Virus record (IMG/VR): IMGVR_UViG_3300031972_001609
Location: 1 to 22,940 of that record
Length of the DNA: 22,940 nucleotides
Reading direction: 5' to 3' (one strand)
DNA from: a virus
Below, one piece after another: positions 14,934-22,362 of this stretch. Within the stretch, counting starts at the first letter, position 1. Each line of letters begins with the position of its first letter. A program made the translations under genes and the position numbers. A model generated the notes under the pieces. The model did no database searches, had not been told where the DNA came from, and was given only the letters and a program-made list of their open reading frames with translations.

Positions 14934-15953
14934 CTAGTAAATGAAGAATTTATTTGTACCATTTGAATATATGTTTACGGCTGCATAAGGAGATTCTAGC
15001 CTTATTGACGATACTCCATCTATGGTATCTGCTCCGGTAGTTTTGACAATTATGTTGTTTGAACTTGCATTTCCACCTTCGTCTTTAACAGTAAAGTATT
15101 GCCCTGCGCTGTATCCTGAAGCAGCAGGTAATCTAATCTCCAGTGAAGCTGTTGCGTTCACACCCAAAATCTTAGATGATGTTGAAGAGGTTGTGTGAGT
15201 TGTAACATTGGTTCTTCCATAGGATACATCTCCCCCTCCTCCTCCTCCGGATGAGGAAGCTTCTGTGATCAATGTATGGGCAAATTTTCCAATGTAAATA
15301 AAACCTCGAGCATAGGTTGGGACAAAATCTGATCTATAATCCTGTATGAAAACTATTCCATTAAAATAATCAATGTACCAATCAATTGCGTTTGTTGGAA
15401 CTATTAAAGCACCGCCATTGTCTGGGTGGGCTGTGTACAAAGATAGCCCATAGTTATTACCAGTTTGAGGGCCGAAAGAAGGGTTAACCAACTGTAAAGC
15501 ACCATTTGTTTCATTTACTGTTTGATTATTGACATATGGGCCGCTACCTTTCCCTGAATAGCTTGAAGAAGCTTGGTAGAAAGAAGGTAGGGAAAGTTTG
15601 TACCCATGCGGACCAGAAGCTTGTGCTTCGTCTCCACCACCAAAACCTACATCGCCAAACGTACCAGTATTTGCATCGTATGTAGTGCCACTGATAGAGT
15701 CAACGACAAATTCTACATATTCTACAGTCACAGGGTCTGAAGCGGATGCACTGAACTTGGTATAAAGAGTTGAATTTGTAACCGTTTGAGGTATTGCTTC
15801 GCCAAATATTATATCAGTTTTTATTTGTACATTAGAAGGTATTGTCTCTTCATAAAATTCTTTTAAATTAGAAGTATGTGCCTTACCAGCTAACTTTTTG
15901 AAAGCTGATATGGTTAAAGATTGGTTTGTTGATCCTGTTCCTGGTACTGCCAT
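14934..15953 (-). CDS. Fibre/appendage-like protein, 339 aa
   Basis: The ATG at 15953 has TTAGGAG overlapping the stop of the 1536-aa gene, so the two are coupled (8-base gap). The N-terminus contains SNQSLTISAFKKLAGKAHTS-like helical sequence, followed by a beta-rich middle with aromatic IDWYIDYFNGIVFIQDYRSD (about 215-234). A six-glycine linker (SSSGGGGGGD, about 250-258) leads to a C-terminal domain of roughly 80 residues ending SIRLESPYAAVNIYSNGTNK then FFIY. That last module also closes the 567-aa protein, and a form of it is common at the ends of phage fibre proteins. A virion-appendage role fits; whether it binds a receptor or another fibre piece is open. Confidence 0.78.
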   Translation of the reverse strand: MAVPGTGSTNQSLTISAFKKLAGKAHTSNLKEFYEETIPSNVQIKTDIIFGEAIPQTVTNSTLYTKFSASASDPVTVEYVEFVVDSISGTTYDANTGTFGDVGFGGGDEAQASGPHGYKLSLPSFYQASSSYSGKGSGPYVNNQTVNETNGALQLVNPSFGPQTGNNYGLSLYTAHPDNGGALIVPTNAIDWYIDYFNGIVFIQDYRSDFVPTYARGFIYIGKFAHTLITEASSSGGGGGGDVSYGRTNVTTHTTSSTSSKILGVNATASLEIRLPAASGYSAGQYFTVKDEGGNASSNNIIVKTTGADTIDGVSSIRLESPYAAVNIYSNGTNKFFIY

Positions 15954-15961
15954 TTTTACTC

Positions 15962-18900
15962 CTAACTATATGCTACTGTTATTCTTTCCATATACCCTAT
16001 CCAGTCTTTATGAGCTGATAGTCTTAAAACTACTGCTTTAGAACCTCCACCAGTTCCTAATTGACTGCCTCCATTAAACGTGACACTAAAAGAGGTGCCA
16101 CCAGTAGATATAGGTGTTGGAGACGACCCCCCAACTAATGCACCAGCACCATCAGAGTCTTTGTTGTTACTGATGTAAGATTTTCCAGCATCAAGCCAAG
16201 CAGTTGATTCTGGTATCTTAACTTCTAGATGAAAGTTTCCATTATTACCAAGAGCAGTAGATTTTTCAACCATAGATCCTGATCCATGCAAAGTTACTGT
16301 TACACTTGATCTGTCATCAGAAGTATTGTTTCTAAAGTATCTATAGTAAGTTCTTGTAGAATTTGTTAGTGTTGAATAATTTGGATTACTATCTGGTGCT
16401 TGTAGTGATCCTCCATCTTTAACATTTCGTGTATCTCCCTTGTTGCCTATTTGGAACGGTGATATCAAATGACCGTTTGATGTAACCATTCCATCATCAT
16501 GAGTTCCACCTGCATTCATAGTGGTTAAAGAATTCCACTTACTAACCGAACCTGTTGCTAAGGCTTGAGTTCCATAATTACCCGATACTATTCTATAAGA
16601 CTCCATTCCAAAATATTCTAGTGTGTTTTCGTTTGTACTACCAACAGATCCTGAGTATATCATGAAATAATTTTTACTAAGAGATGTTGATGTTCTGTCT
16701 GTTTTAAATGGGTGTATTACTTTTGAATTAACTGTTACACCATAAGATGTAAACTGGCTCAAACCACCACTGATTGAAACACTAGGGGATGCATCGAAAA
16801 GAACAGTACCAGTAACTTGAAAATTAGTTAAATGACAATTAGTTGAGTTATTTAAAGTACCAAAAGCAAGTGTGCTAGCAGCAGAAGAAGTTGTGTTTAT
16901 ACCAGAACCAGAAATTCTAATATTCGATATCGAACATCTTGTGGTAGTTGGAAAACTAATTGCACTCCCTGTTGGGTAAACATTTCTGTAAAAATTAGAC
17001 GCTATATAGGTATAACTCCCTGTTGGTCTTGATGCAAAATATCCAATTCCTGATTGATAATACTTTGTTGTGTGTCCAAAGTTGCTCAATGCCGCAGATG
17101 ATATAGCAGTATCATTAACTGATCCAGATGGATCAACAAGCCATTCTACATAATTTGTTGTAGTATTCGAATCAGCTATTCTATGTATAACTCTGGCATA
17201 GTTCCATCCCTTGTTTTGATCAGCTGTTCCTACTTGATAAGAACCGGTTCTGTAAGTTTTAGTATAATCCGGAATACTGCCGGCTGTTCCAAAAAATACA
17301 GGCGATACTGTAAACCCTGATGAGTTTCCATTCAAACTATTAGTTATGCCCGATAAAGTTACTAAGGAAGTTGTATGAACTTCCGCTCCATTTACCTCCA
17401 GTACTAAAGAACCAGTGAGTCCGTTTTTAAAAGAGTTGGCTGTGTAGTTGGACCCACTTGCACTAACATCTTCATTTAAGGTACCAACTATTGTGGGAAA
17501 AGAAGAAAAGATTCCTCTACGATTTCCTGAAACTCCGTAGATGTCATTACTATTCAAGTTAATCATAGATCCTTTTCCAGATCCAGTAACAGAGCTATAA
17601 AAATTTACAACATTAGAAGAACCAAAGGATAGTTTTGCTGTTTTGTTTGAATTGTTGCAATCAATATTGTCTAGCGCGTGAGAAGCGACTGGTGTGTTTG
17701 TAGAGGCACTTAAGAAAAATTCTAATTTTGATATATACCCAGCCCATGATTCATCAGCTAGAATCTTGATAACTGCTTTGTTTCCATTATTTAATGAAGC
17801 AGTCCCTATGGTAAGAAAATGGATGTTATTTCCATTGTCAACGTCATTTGAGGCTCCTTGTACTAATGCTCCATTTCCATTTTGTGTTTGGCCGTAAACA
17901 AAATTTTGAGAAATATCCATCCAACCGGTTGTTCCGGGCACTTTTATAAAGAAGTGTGCATTCGAGGCAGCCAAAGTAGAGTTGTTAAAAGTAGTTGAAT
18001 TCTTGGTTGTTACTATTTTAAAGTTACTAGTATTAACACCACTAGAATTTGTCAATACTCTATAAAAAGTTCTAGTTCCTGTTAAAGTATTATAATTGGG
18101 TTGTCCTGATTCGACATTTAATAAGGTGCTAAAGTTACCACTATTCGGTACATCATCATCAACAGGACTATATAATCTTTGATTGTAGAACAAAAGTCCA
18201 TCTTGGTGTCCATCAACATTTGAACCAGTCATATGTGTTTGGGAATTCCAAGCAGCAGCATCAACAGTTACAGAGTTCTGCGTATCATAAGAGGCTGATG
18301 TTATTCTGTAGCTTTCGTCATGAAAGCTTTCAACCAAGTTGGAACTAGCTAAAATTCTGTTATCAATTAAGAACCCATTAGTCGTGGTAGCAGAACCAGC
18401 ATTAGAAAGATTGGCTTTAAGTGGGTGAGTTGCGCTGATATTTGCTGTTAAAGACCCACTTAAAAGGCTAGTAACGTTAACTGCTAGACTTCCTGTGGTG
18501 CTTATAACTTTTGTGTTGTTGTCTCCTCCACCTAAAGCAGGTACAGATTGTGCTGTTGGTGTTGAACTGTTTGTTACTGTGAATGTTATGGTGTTGGTAG
18601 TAGAAGGGTAAACATTCTTATACATATTATTTAAAGCTACTTTGTAATTAGCGTTTGAGCCTGTATTGTATTGTATACCGGAAAGATACTTTGAACCTCT
18701 TAAAACTATGTTTTCAATTCTAGGATTAGTGGCTGTTAAAGCCGCAGCCGCTCCTTCAGGGTCTGATATCCATTCTATATAATTGGTAGTATAGTCAGTT
18801 GATCCAACTGTGTGTATGACTCTTGCATAGTTCCACCCTTTTCTGTGCCCTGTTGAGGAAATTTTATATTTAGCTGTTCTGTGTTTAAATATATACCATT

Positions 18901-20572
18901 CAGAGTTATTTCCATCATACGAAGAAGCAGAAACAGATACATTGACAAACCCAGAGTTACTAGTTAAAGATGAAGCAGATCCTGTTGCTGGGTTGCCTGC
19001 TCCTGCAAAAGCAGCAAGGTTAATTGTATGAACAGTGGCCCCGTTTAATTCTAACTTTAAAGTTCCTGTCTCAGCATTCCCAAATGCACCAGAAGAGTAG
19101 GCCATGTAATTGTTTGTAACACTTGGTGCTGTGTTAAAGTTCAGTGACCCTGTAATGTCATGAGAATCATAAACCCCTAATCTTAAATTGTTGGCACTCG
19201 AACTATATTGATAAGTTGCATTTCTAGCAACAGCTGAAAAACCCGCAGAAGTTGCAGAAGAAGAATATCCTGAAATTGCATTAGATCCATCAAAAGATAA
19301 TTTGGCTGATACTCCTGTTTTAGAATCAGCATTTATAAGACTTAAATTAGGTGCAGGAGATGGGGCTAGTATTTTCAAAACTTCATTAAACTTATCAACA
19401 GCGGTTCCAATCGGCGTTGATGATACAAAATCTGCAAACAAGCCATCAGTGTAAGAACCATCTTCTGCATTGCCTATTGTTGAGCTACCACCTGCGCCAC
19501 CAGGACCAGAAGAAGATGTTAGTACTATGTTATTATTGGAATCTAATGCGAGGTAACTGCTAGTTGTTGCGGTTCCTGCTACGAGACCTGTTAGTTTCAT
19601 AGTAGAGCCTGTTATAGAGCCACTAGTTTCAATTGAACCCGAGAGGAATGTTTTATTACCAGTTGGCGAAATAACCATAACACCATTGGCCAATGTTTTA
19701 AAATCTGTGTATATGTTTGAAGAAACTCCAAGTTGATACTTGGAATATGATAATCTCATTTGAACATCATCTGTTTTTAGAACTTCAAGTGTTTTTTGTG
19801 GATCTGCTCTACCTATTCCAACTCTGTTATTCGACGAATCGACTTTTAGAGAATTAGTATCAACTGTGACGTCACCAGCCACTGTTAGTGTTGATAAGGT
19901 ACCAACTGAGGTTATGTTAGTTTGAGCAGCTGTTGTTATTGCTCCTGCAATGTTGGTAGCAGAAAGTGTTGCACTAGAGGGGTTGTAAGTAAATGTTCCT
20001 GTGTCGTCCAATAAGGCATTTGATTCATCATTAAAGACTACGGGGAAATTAGTATTAGCCGAGCTGTCTGTAACTGTTACTTTTGATGAGACTCCTGTGA
20101 CGTCTCCAATTATACTCCCAGCTGTTACTGTCCCGAAAACTCCAATACCACCTGATACTGCTGTTGAACCAGTGATAAAAGTGACTGTAAGTGGGGACGC
20201 AACAGTTGCAGCAGTAACACCTGTTAAGTTTGAACCATCTCCAATAAATGAAGAAGCAGTTATATTTTGGTTTACTCGAACTGAACCAGTAAAAGAATGA
20301 ACATCATCATTACTATCTCCAAACTTAGAAGACCCAGTAACTGATAGTTTAATAATGTTTTTTGTTGTTGTATCAATATTGTATTCATTAGCATAGATCG
20401 GCCCAGAGATATACAACGCCCCAGTTAACGCTACTATGCTTGTAGCAGGATCAAATGTTAATTTTGGCGATCCAGTTAACTCTGTGGCATTTTTTCTTAC
20501 CTGTATTGAATTTACTGATCCACCGATACTTTGATTGCTGCCACTTATGTATGCCCAACCGAATTCACCCAT
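15962..20572 (-). CDS. Giant fibre/appendage protein with internal duplication, 1536 aa
   Basis: The N-terminal ~360 residues have fibre-type sequences: IGDGSNLTGVTA (110-121), NNRVGIGRADPQKTLEVL (248-265) and many SGS(I/V) turns. Next come DGLFADFVSSTPIGTAVDKF and EVLKILAPSPAPNL (376-410), a segment I have seen in structural proteins of marine T4-like phages. From about 422 on, two ~550-residue copies of one domain follow (422-955 and 977-1536). Both contain KGWNYARVIH, a TNY(I/V)EW, an N-x-x-Y-(K/R)NVYP, an ESYRI, a PNY(N/S)TLT, and a W(A/I)GY near their end. The ATG at 20572 has AGAGAGG upstream. Likely a long virion fibre or neck appendage; no enzymatic motif is visible. Confidence 0.85.
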   Translation of the reverse strand: MGEFGWAYISGSNQSIGGSVNSIQVRKNATELTGSPKLTFDPATSIVALTGALYISGPIYANEYNIDTTTKNIIKLSVTGSSKFGDSNDDVHSFTGSVRVNQNITASSFIGDGSNLTGVTAATVASPLTVTFITGSTAVSGGIGVFGTVTAGSIIGDVTGVSSKVTVTDSSANTNFPVVFNDESNALLDDTGTFTYNPSSATLSATNIAGAITTAAQTNITSVGTLSTLTVAGDVTVDTNSLKVDSSNNRVGIGRADPQKTLEVLKTDDVQMRLSYSKYQLGVSSNIYTDFKTLANGVMVISPTGNKTFLSGSIETSGSITGSTMKLTGLVAGTATTSSYLALDSNNNIVLTSSSGPGGAGGSSTIGNAEDGSYTDGLFADFVSSTPIGTAVDKFNEVLKILAPSPAPNLSLINADSKTGVSAKLSFDGSNAISGYSSSATSAGFSAVARNATYQYSSSANNLRLGVYDSHDITGSLNFNTAPSVTNNYMAYSSGAFGNAETGTLKLELNGATVHTINLAAFAGAGNPATGSASSLTSNSGFVNVSVSASSYDGNNSEWYIFKHRTAKYKISSTGHRKGWNYARVIHTVGSTDYTTNYIEWISDPEGAAAALTATNPRIENIVLRGSKYLSGIQYNTGSNANYKVALNNMYKNVYPSTTNTITFTVTNSSTPTAQSVPALGGGDNNTKVISTTGSLAVNVTSLLSGSLTANISATHPLKANLSNAGSATTTNGFLIDNRILASSNLVESFHDESYRITSASYDTQNSVTVDAAAWNSQTHMTGSNVDGHQDGLLFYNQRLYSPVDDDVPNSGNFSTLLNVESGQPNYNTLTGTRTFYRVLTNSSGVNTSNFKIVTTKNSTTFNNSTLAASNAHFFIKVPGTTGWMDISQNFVYGQTQNGNGALVQGASNDVDNGNNIHFLTIGTASLNNGNKAVIKILADESWAGYISKLEFFLSASTNTPVASHALDNIDCNNSNKTAKLSFGSSNVVNFYSSVTGSGKGSMINLNSNDIYGVSGNRRGIFSSFPTIVGTLNEDVSASGSNYTANSFKNGLTGSLVLEVNGAEVHTTSLVTLSGITNSLNGNSSGFTVSPVFFGTAGSIPDYTKTYRTGSYQVGTADQNKGWNYARVIHRIADSNTTTNYVEWLVDPSGSVNDTAISSAALSNFGHTTKYYQSGIGYFASRPTGSYTYIASNFYRNVYPTGSAISFPTTTRCSISNIRISGSGINTTSSAASTLAFGTLNNSTNCHLTNFQVTGTVLFDASPSVSISGGLSQFTSYGVTVNSKVIHPFKTDRTSTSLSKNYFMIYSGSVGSTNENTLEYFGMESYRIVSGNYGTQALATGSVSKWNSLTTMNAGGTHDDGMVTSNGHLISPFQIGNKGDTRNVKDGGSLQAPDSNPNYSTLTNSTRTYYRYFRNNTSDDRSSVTVTLHGSGSMVEKSTALGNNGNFHLEVKIPESTAWLDAGKSYISNNKDSDGAGALVGGSSPTPISTGGTSFSVTFNGGSQLGTGGGSKAVVLRLSAHKDWIGYMERITVAYS
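15965..17644 (-). repeat. Coding repeat 2 (C-terminal copy) in the 1536-aa protein
   Basis: Codes for residues about 977-1536, from TAKLSF to the end, and matches the copy at 17708-19309 motif by motif. The offset grows from about 543 to 581 residues along the copy, so several insertions separate them. Confidence 0.75.
17708..19309 (-). repeat. Coding repeat 1 in the 1536-aa protein
   Basis: Codes for residues about 422-955, from SAKLSF to the FFLSAS stretch. Shared ordered motifs with repeat 2 include TG(T/S)L-x-LE-(L/V)NGA-x-VHT and KGWNYARVIH. Confidence 0.75.
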
Positions 20573-20582
20573 TTAAACCTCT

Positions 20583-20984
20583 CTAAAATGTGCTACATGA
20601 AGCATAAACTGCATCCGGAGCATCACCCCAGGCACCAGTATCTCTAACAAAAGCTACTCGATCTATTCCGTAAATTTCTATTACATAGGTCGTGGGAACG
20701 GTCACTGCATCACAGTTTATTATTGTAAAATATGACCAGATTCCTGTTGCATGATGATAAGCCCAAATCTCTATATCTTGATCCGGTGCTCCACCAGCAG
20801 CAGGATCCACTGTTATGTGAAGATATCGTTGATTTTCTGTAACATAACCTCCGCTTCCATCTGTGGCTGTAATTCCTGACGGTACAGCATCGTGGGCTAT
20901 TACAGCAATAGCCACTGCATCCTTGCCTGCTATATTTTTTGGTCGTCTTGTACGACCCCAACTGTTATATCTATGTATTGACAT
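20583..20984 (-). CDS. Hypothetical protein, 133 aa, probably beta-rich and structural
   Basis: I do not recognise this protein. It begins MSIHRYNSWGRTRRPKNIAG, a basic stretch, followed by alternating hydrophobic strands and aromatic segments (YLHITVDPA, IEIWAYHHATGIWSYFTI, TYVIEIYGIDRVAFVRDTG) and ends ASCSTF. No membrane segment is seen. AAGGAG precedes the ATG at 20984, and a CTATTTA element 23 bases upstream suggests that it opens the transcription unit of the large fibre genes; the 1536-aa gene starts only 10 bases after its stop. Given size and fold type, a small head or appendage attachment protein is possible. This is inference from composition and context. Confidence 0.7.
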   Translation of the reverse strand: MSIHRYNSWGRTRRPKNIAGKDAVAIAVIAHDAVPSGITATDGSGGYVTENQRYLHITVDPAAGGAPDQDIEIWAYHHATGIWSYFTIINCDAVTVPTTYVIEIYGIDRVAFVRDTGAWGDAPDAVYASCSTF

Positions 20985-21007
20985 TGTTAACTCCTTAAAA
21001 ACTACTG

Positions 21008-21014
21008 TAAATAG
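21008..21014 (-). promoter_or_regulatory. CTATTTA promoter-like element after the bS21 gene
   Basis: Minus strand GACTATTTACAG begins one base after the bS21 stop codon and ends 23 bases before the 133-aa gene. With the flanking bases it makes a palindrome AAATAG-T-CTATTT (21009-21021), so the element reads both ways here. Confidence 0.5.
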
Positions 21015-21015
21015 T

Positions 21016-21222
21016 CTATTTTCTTCGTTTTTTCTCTTCTTTTATTCTTCTTCGAATAGCTCGTTTTTTTGCCATGCGTTTTTTCTCTGAAGGTTTTACA
21101 AAATGTCTCCGGTCTTTGATTTCATCAATTATACCAAGTTTCTTGCATTTTTTTATAAAACGCTTGACAACTCTTTCTAGGTTGTCTTTCTTTTTAACAC
21201 GATAAGTATAATTATTTGCCAT
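21016..21222 (-). CDS. rpsU: Phage-encoded ribosomal protein bS21
   Basis: A 68-residue, strongly basic protein matching bacterial small-subunit protein bS21 (E. coli 71 codons) along nearly its whole length. RFIKKCKKLGIIDEIKDRRH aligns with the RF-x-x-x-C-x-x-(A/L)G-(V/I)-x-E(V/I)(R/K)-x-R signature, and KPSEKKRMAKKRAIRRR with the KP(T/S)-x-x-(R/K)KR-x-(A/K) region. bS21 sits near the 3' end of 16S rRNA and aids initiation; phage copies are known, for example in a SAR11 T4-like phage and in very large phages, and are proposed to tune host ribosomes to phage mRNA. The ATG at 21222 overlaps the preceding gene by 11 bases with AGGT upstream, so translation is coupled. Being in the late operon implies production during virion assembly. 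Confidence 0.92.
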   Translation of the reverse strand: MANNYTYRVKKKDNLERVVKRFIKKCKKLGIIDEIKDRRHFVKPSEKKRMAKKRAIRRRIKEEKKRRK

Positions 21223-21631
21223 CTTTACCTGCCATTTTTTGCCATATCATTGAGGATTTGCCCACAAAAGATGAGATATCAACGCCCGGGTCTTTTGGGT
21301 CAACATCAGACAAAGCACCTCTTCCTGATTCTTTAGCGGAAGTAGTCGGGGTGGTTCCTTCAAAAAGGTTTACTCCGTTGTATGCATCAGCTCCGATTGA
21401 TTCCATCATTTTTTGTTGTTTGTTTTTCAACCTTGCTTTTGCTTGTTCGTCTGTTTCGTATTGAGGTTGTTGTTTTTTTGGAAACCTTTGTTTGGTTTCA
21501 ACAATAGGTTGCCCAACACCTTGAACCACTTCGCTTATAATTGTTGAAAGAGTTCCATCTTCGAAGATAACTTCTTTAATGCACTCTTTTATTAATGGCT
21601 TTAGCATTTGTTTTAATTCTTTCTTATTCAT
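21212..21631 (-). CDS. Hypothetical protein, 139 aa, between prohead protease and bS21
   Basis: No family recognised. The N-terminus MNKKELKQMLKPLIKECIKE is an amphipathic basic helix, followed by VIFEDGTLSTIISEVVQG, a Gln/Lys-rich charged middle (KQRFPKKQQPQYETDEQAKA), then DAYNGVNLFEGTTP and a C-terminus with VDISSFVGKSSMIWQKMAGK. The helix resembles the start of the 151-aa protein upstream, and IFE at residues 22-24 would fit a gp21-type cleavage site, so it may be a prohead core or internal head protein. The stop of the protease gene and this ATG share one base (TAATG), with GAGGGA as ribosome-binding site. Position near protease and scaffold supports a head role, but nothing proves it. 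Confidence 0.7.
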   Translation of the reverse strand: MNKKELKQMLKPLIKECIKEVIFEDGTLSTIISEVVQGVGQPIVETKQRFPKKQQPQYETDEQAKARLKNKQQKMMESIGADAYNGVNLFEGTTPTTSAKESGRGALSDVDPKDPGVDISSFVGKSSMIWQKMAGKDGK

Positions 21632-22260
21632 TAGTCCCTCAAAATCTTATTAAATAGGTTGTCGATTTGATTTTCTTTACCCTCAGCAATCTTAAATTTC
21701 ATCGCTCCTCTGTTCATTCTAGAGTTTGTATTCTTCGGAGCAACATAAGCATTAGGCGTTGAAGGTTCTGCAACGATATCAAAACATATTAATTGAAAAT
21801 CTTCTTCAACAACAGTATCGCCCATTGATTCTCTCACAGAACCAAGACCTCGTGAAGAGATGCCGAGCTTTACACCAGCGTTGATAAGATCCTTGAGGAT
21901 TCGACCAGACGGTGTGTCAAGTACTTTTATTTTTCCCATAACGTCTTTGCCTTCCCACCAGCACTCGGTGATCATGTGCGAGACATTCTTTAGATTTATA
22001 ACAGAATCATCAGGATGATCTAACTCACCTGTTGCTCTATTATCTCTTACGATTTGTTGATAGTTTTCAATTTCTTTCTTTAGAACTTTCTCTGGATAGA
22101 CACGTCCGTTACCATTCTTCTTGTCTGCGGTCTGAATACGACCAACAAGATAGACGGCTCCTTCCTTGATTACTTCGCGCTTTTGTGATTCGCTAAGGCG
22201 ATCAATACACGTTCCATCAGGACATAGTTCAAAAAATTCTGTTAATAATTGTTTACTCAT
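21631..22260 (-). CDS. 21: Prohead core protease (gp21-like)
   Basis: A 209-residue serine protease of the T4 gp21 type, near the 212 residues of T4. It has VYLVGRIQTADKKNGNGRVY (36-55), the GELDHP motif with the probable catalytic His82, the KLGISSRGLGS motif with the Ser at 135/136, and FDIVAEPSTPNAYV with Asp161, the usual His-Ser-acid layout of this fold. It cuts scaffold, capsid and internal head proteins after (L/I)-x-E during head maturation, inside the prohead. The ATG at 22260 (MSKQLLTEF) is preferred over upstream in-frame ATGs because GGAG lies six bases before it. A GC-rich hairpin (GCGGG/CCCGC) sits about 20 bases upstream. A CTATTTA element at its 3' end may serve the next gene. 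Confidence 0.93.
   Translation of the reverse strand: MSKQLLTEFFELCPDGTCIDRLSESQKREVIKEGAVYLVGRIQTADKKNGNGRVYPEKVLKKEIENYQQIVRDNRATGELDHPDDSVINLKNVSHMITECWWEGKDVMGKIKVLDTPSGRILKDLINAGVKLGISSRGLGSVRESMGDTVVEEDFQLICFDIVAEPSTPNAYVAPKNTNSRMNRGAMKFKIAEGKENQIDNLFNKILRD
21651..21657 (-). promoter_or_regulatory. CTATTTA element inside the end of the protease gene
   Basis: Minus strand AACCTATTTAATAAG ends 19 bases before the ATG of the 139-aa gene, the same spacing as intergenic copies. Because it encodes Asn-Leu-Phe-Asn it may be coincidental. Confidence 0.3.
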
Positions 22261-22273
22261 TTCTTTCTCCATT

Positions 22274-22288
22274 AAATGCGGGCGCAAC
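22274..22288 (-). promoter_or_regulatory. GC-rich hairpin upstream of the protease ribosome-binding site
   Basis: Minus strand GCGGG-TTGCG-CCCGC makes a 5-bp all-GC stem about 14 bases before the protease start. No T-tract follows, so it is not an obvious terminator; a leader structure is more likely. Confidence 0.35.
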
Positions 22289-22297
22289 CCGCTTGAG

Positions 22298-22351
22298 TCA
22301 GCTGCCTGAACAGCAACGACGAACTGGTTGTAGCATCCATTTTTTATTCAT
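22298..22351 (-). CDS. Candidate minigene, 17 aa
   Basis: An ATG at 22351 preceded by GGAG at six bases encodes MNKKWMLQPVRRCCSGS and stops at 22298, filling the gap between the 151-aa gene and the protease. The ribosome-binding context TAATGGAGATAAAG is nearly repeated before the protease (TTAATGGAGAAAG). It could be a leader peptide, a small prohead component, or chance; 17 codons are too few for coding statistics. The final third overlaps short inverted repeats (GCTG/CAGC), so the region may act as RNA instead. Confidence 0.35.
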   Translation of the reverse strand: MNKKWMLQPVRRCCSGS

Positions 22352-22362
22352 CTTTATCTCCA

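Noticed and set aside
15230-15245. Run of CTCCTCCTCCTCC as a microsatellite
   Set aside because: It simply encodes the six-glycine linker of the 339-aa protein.
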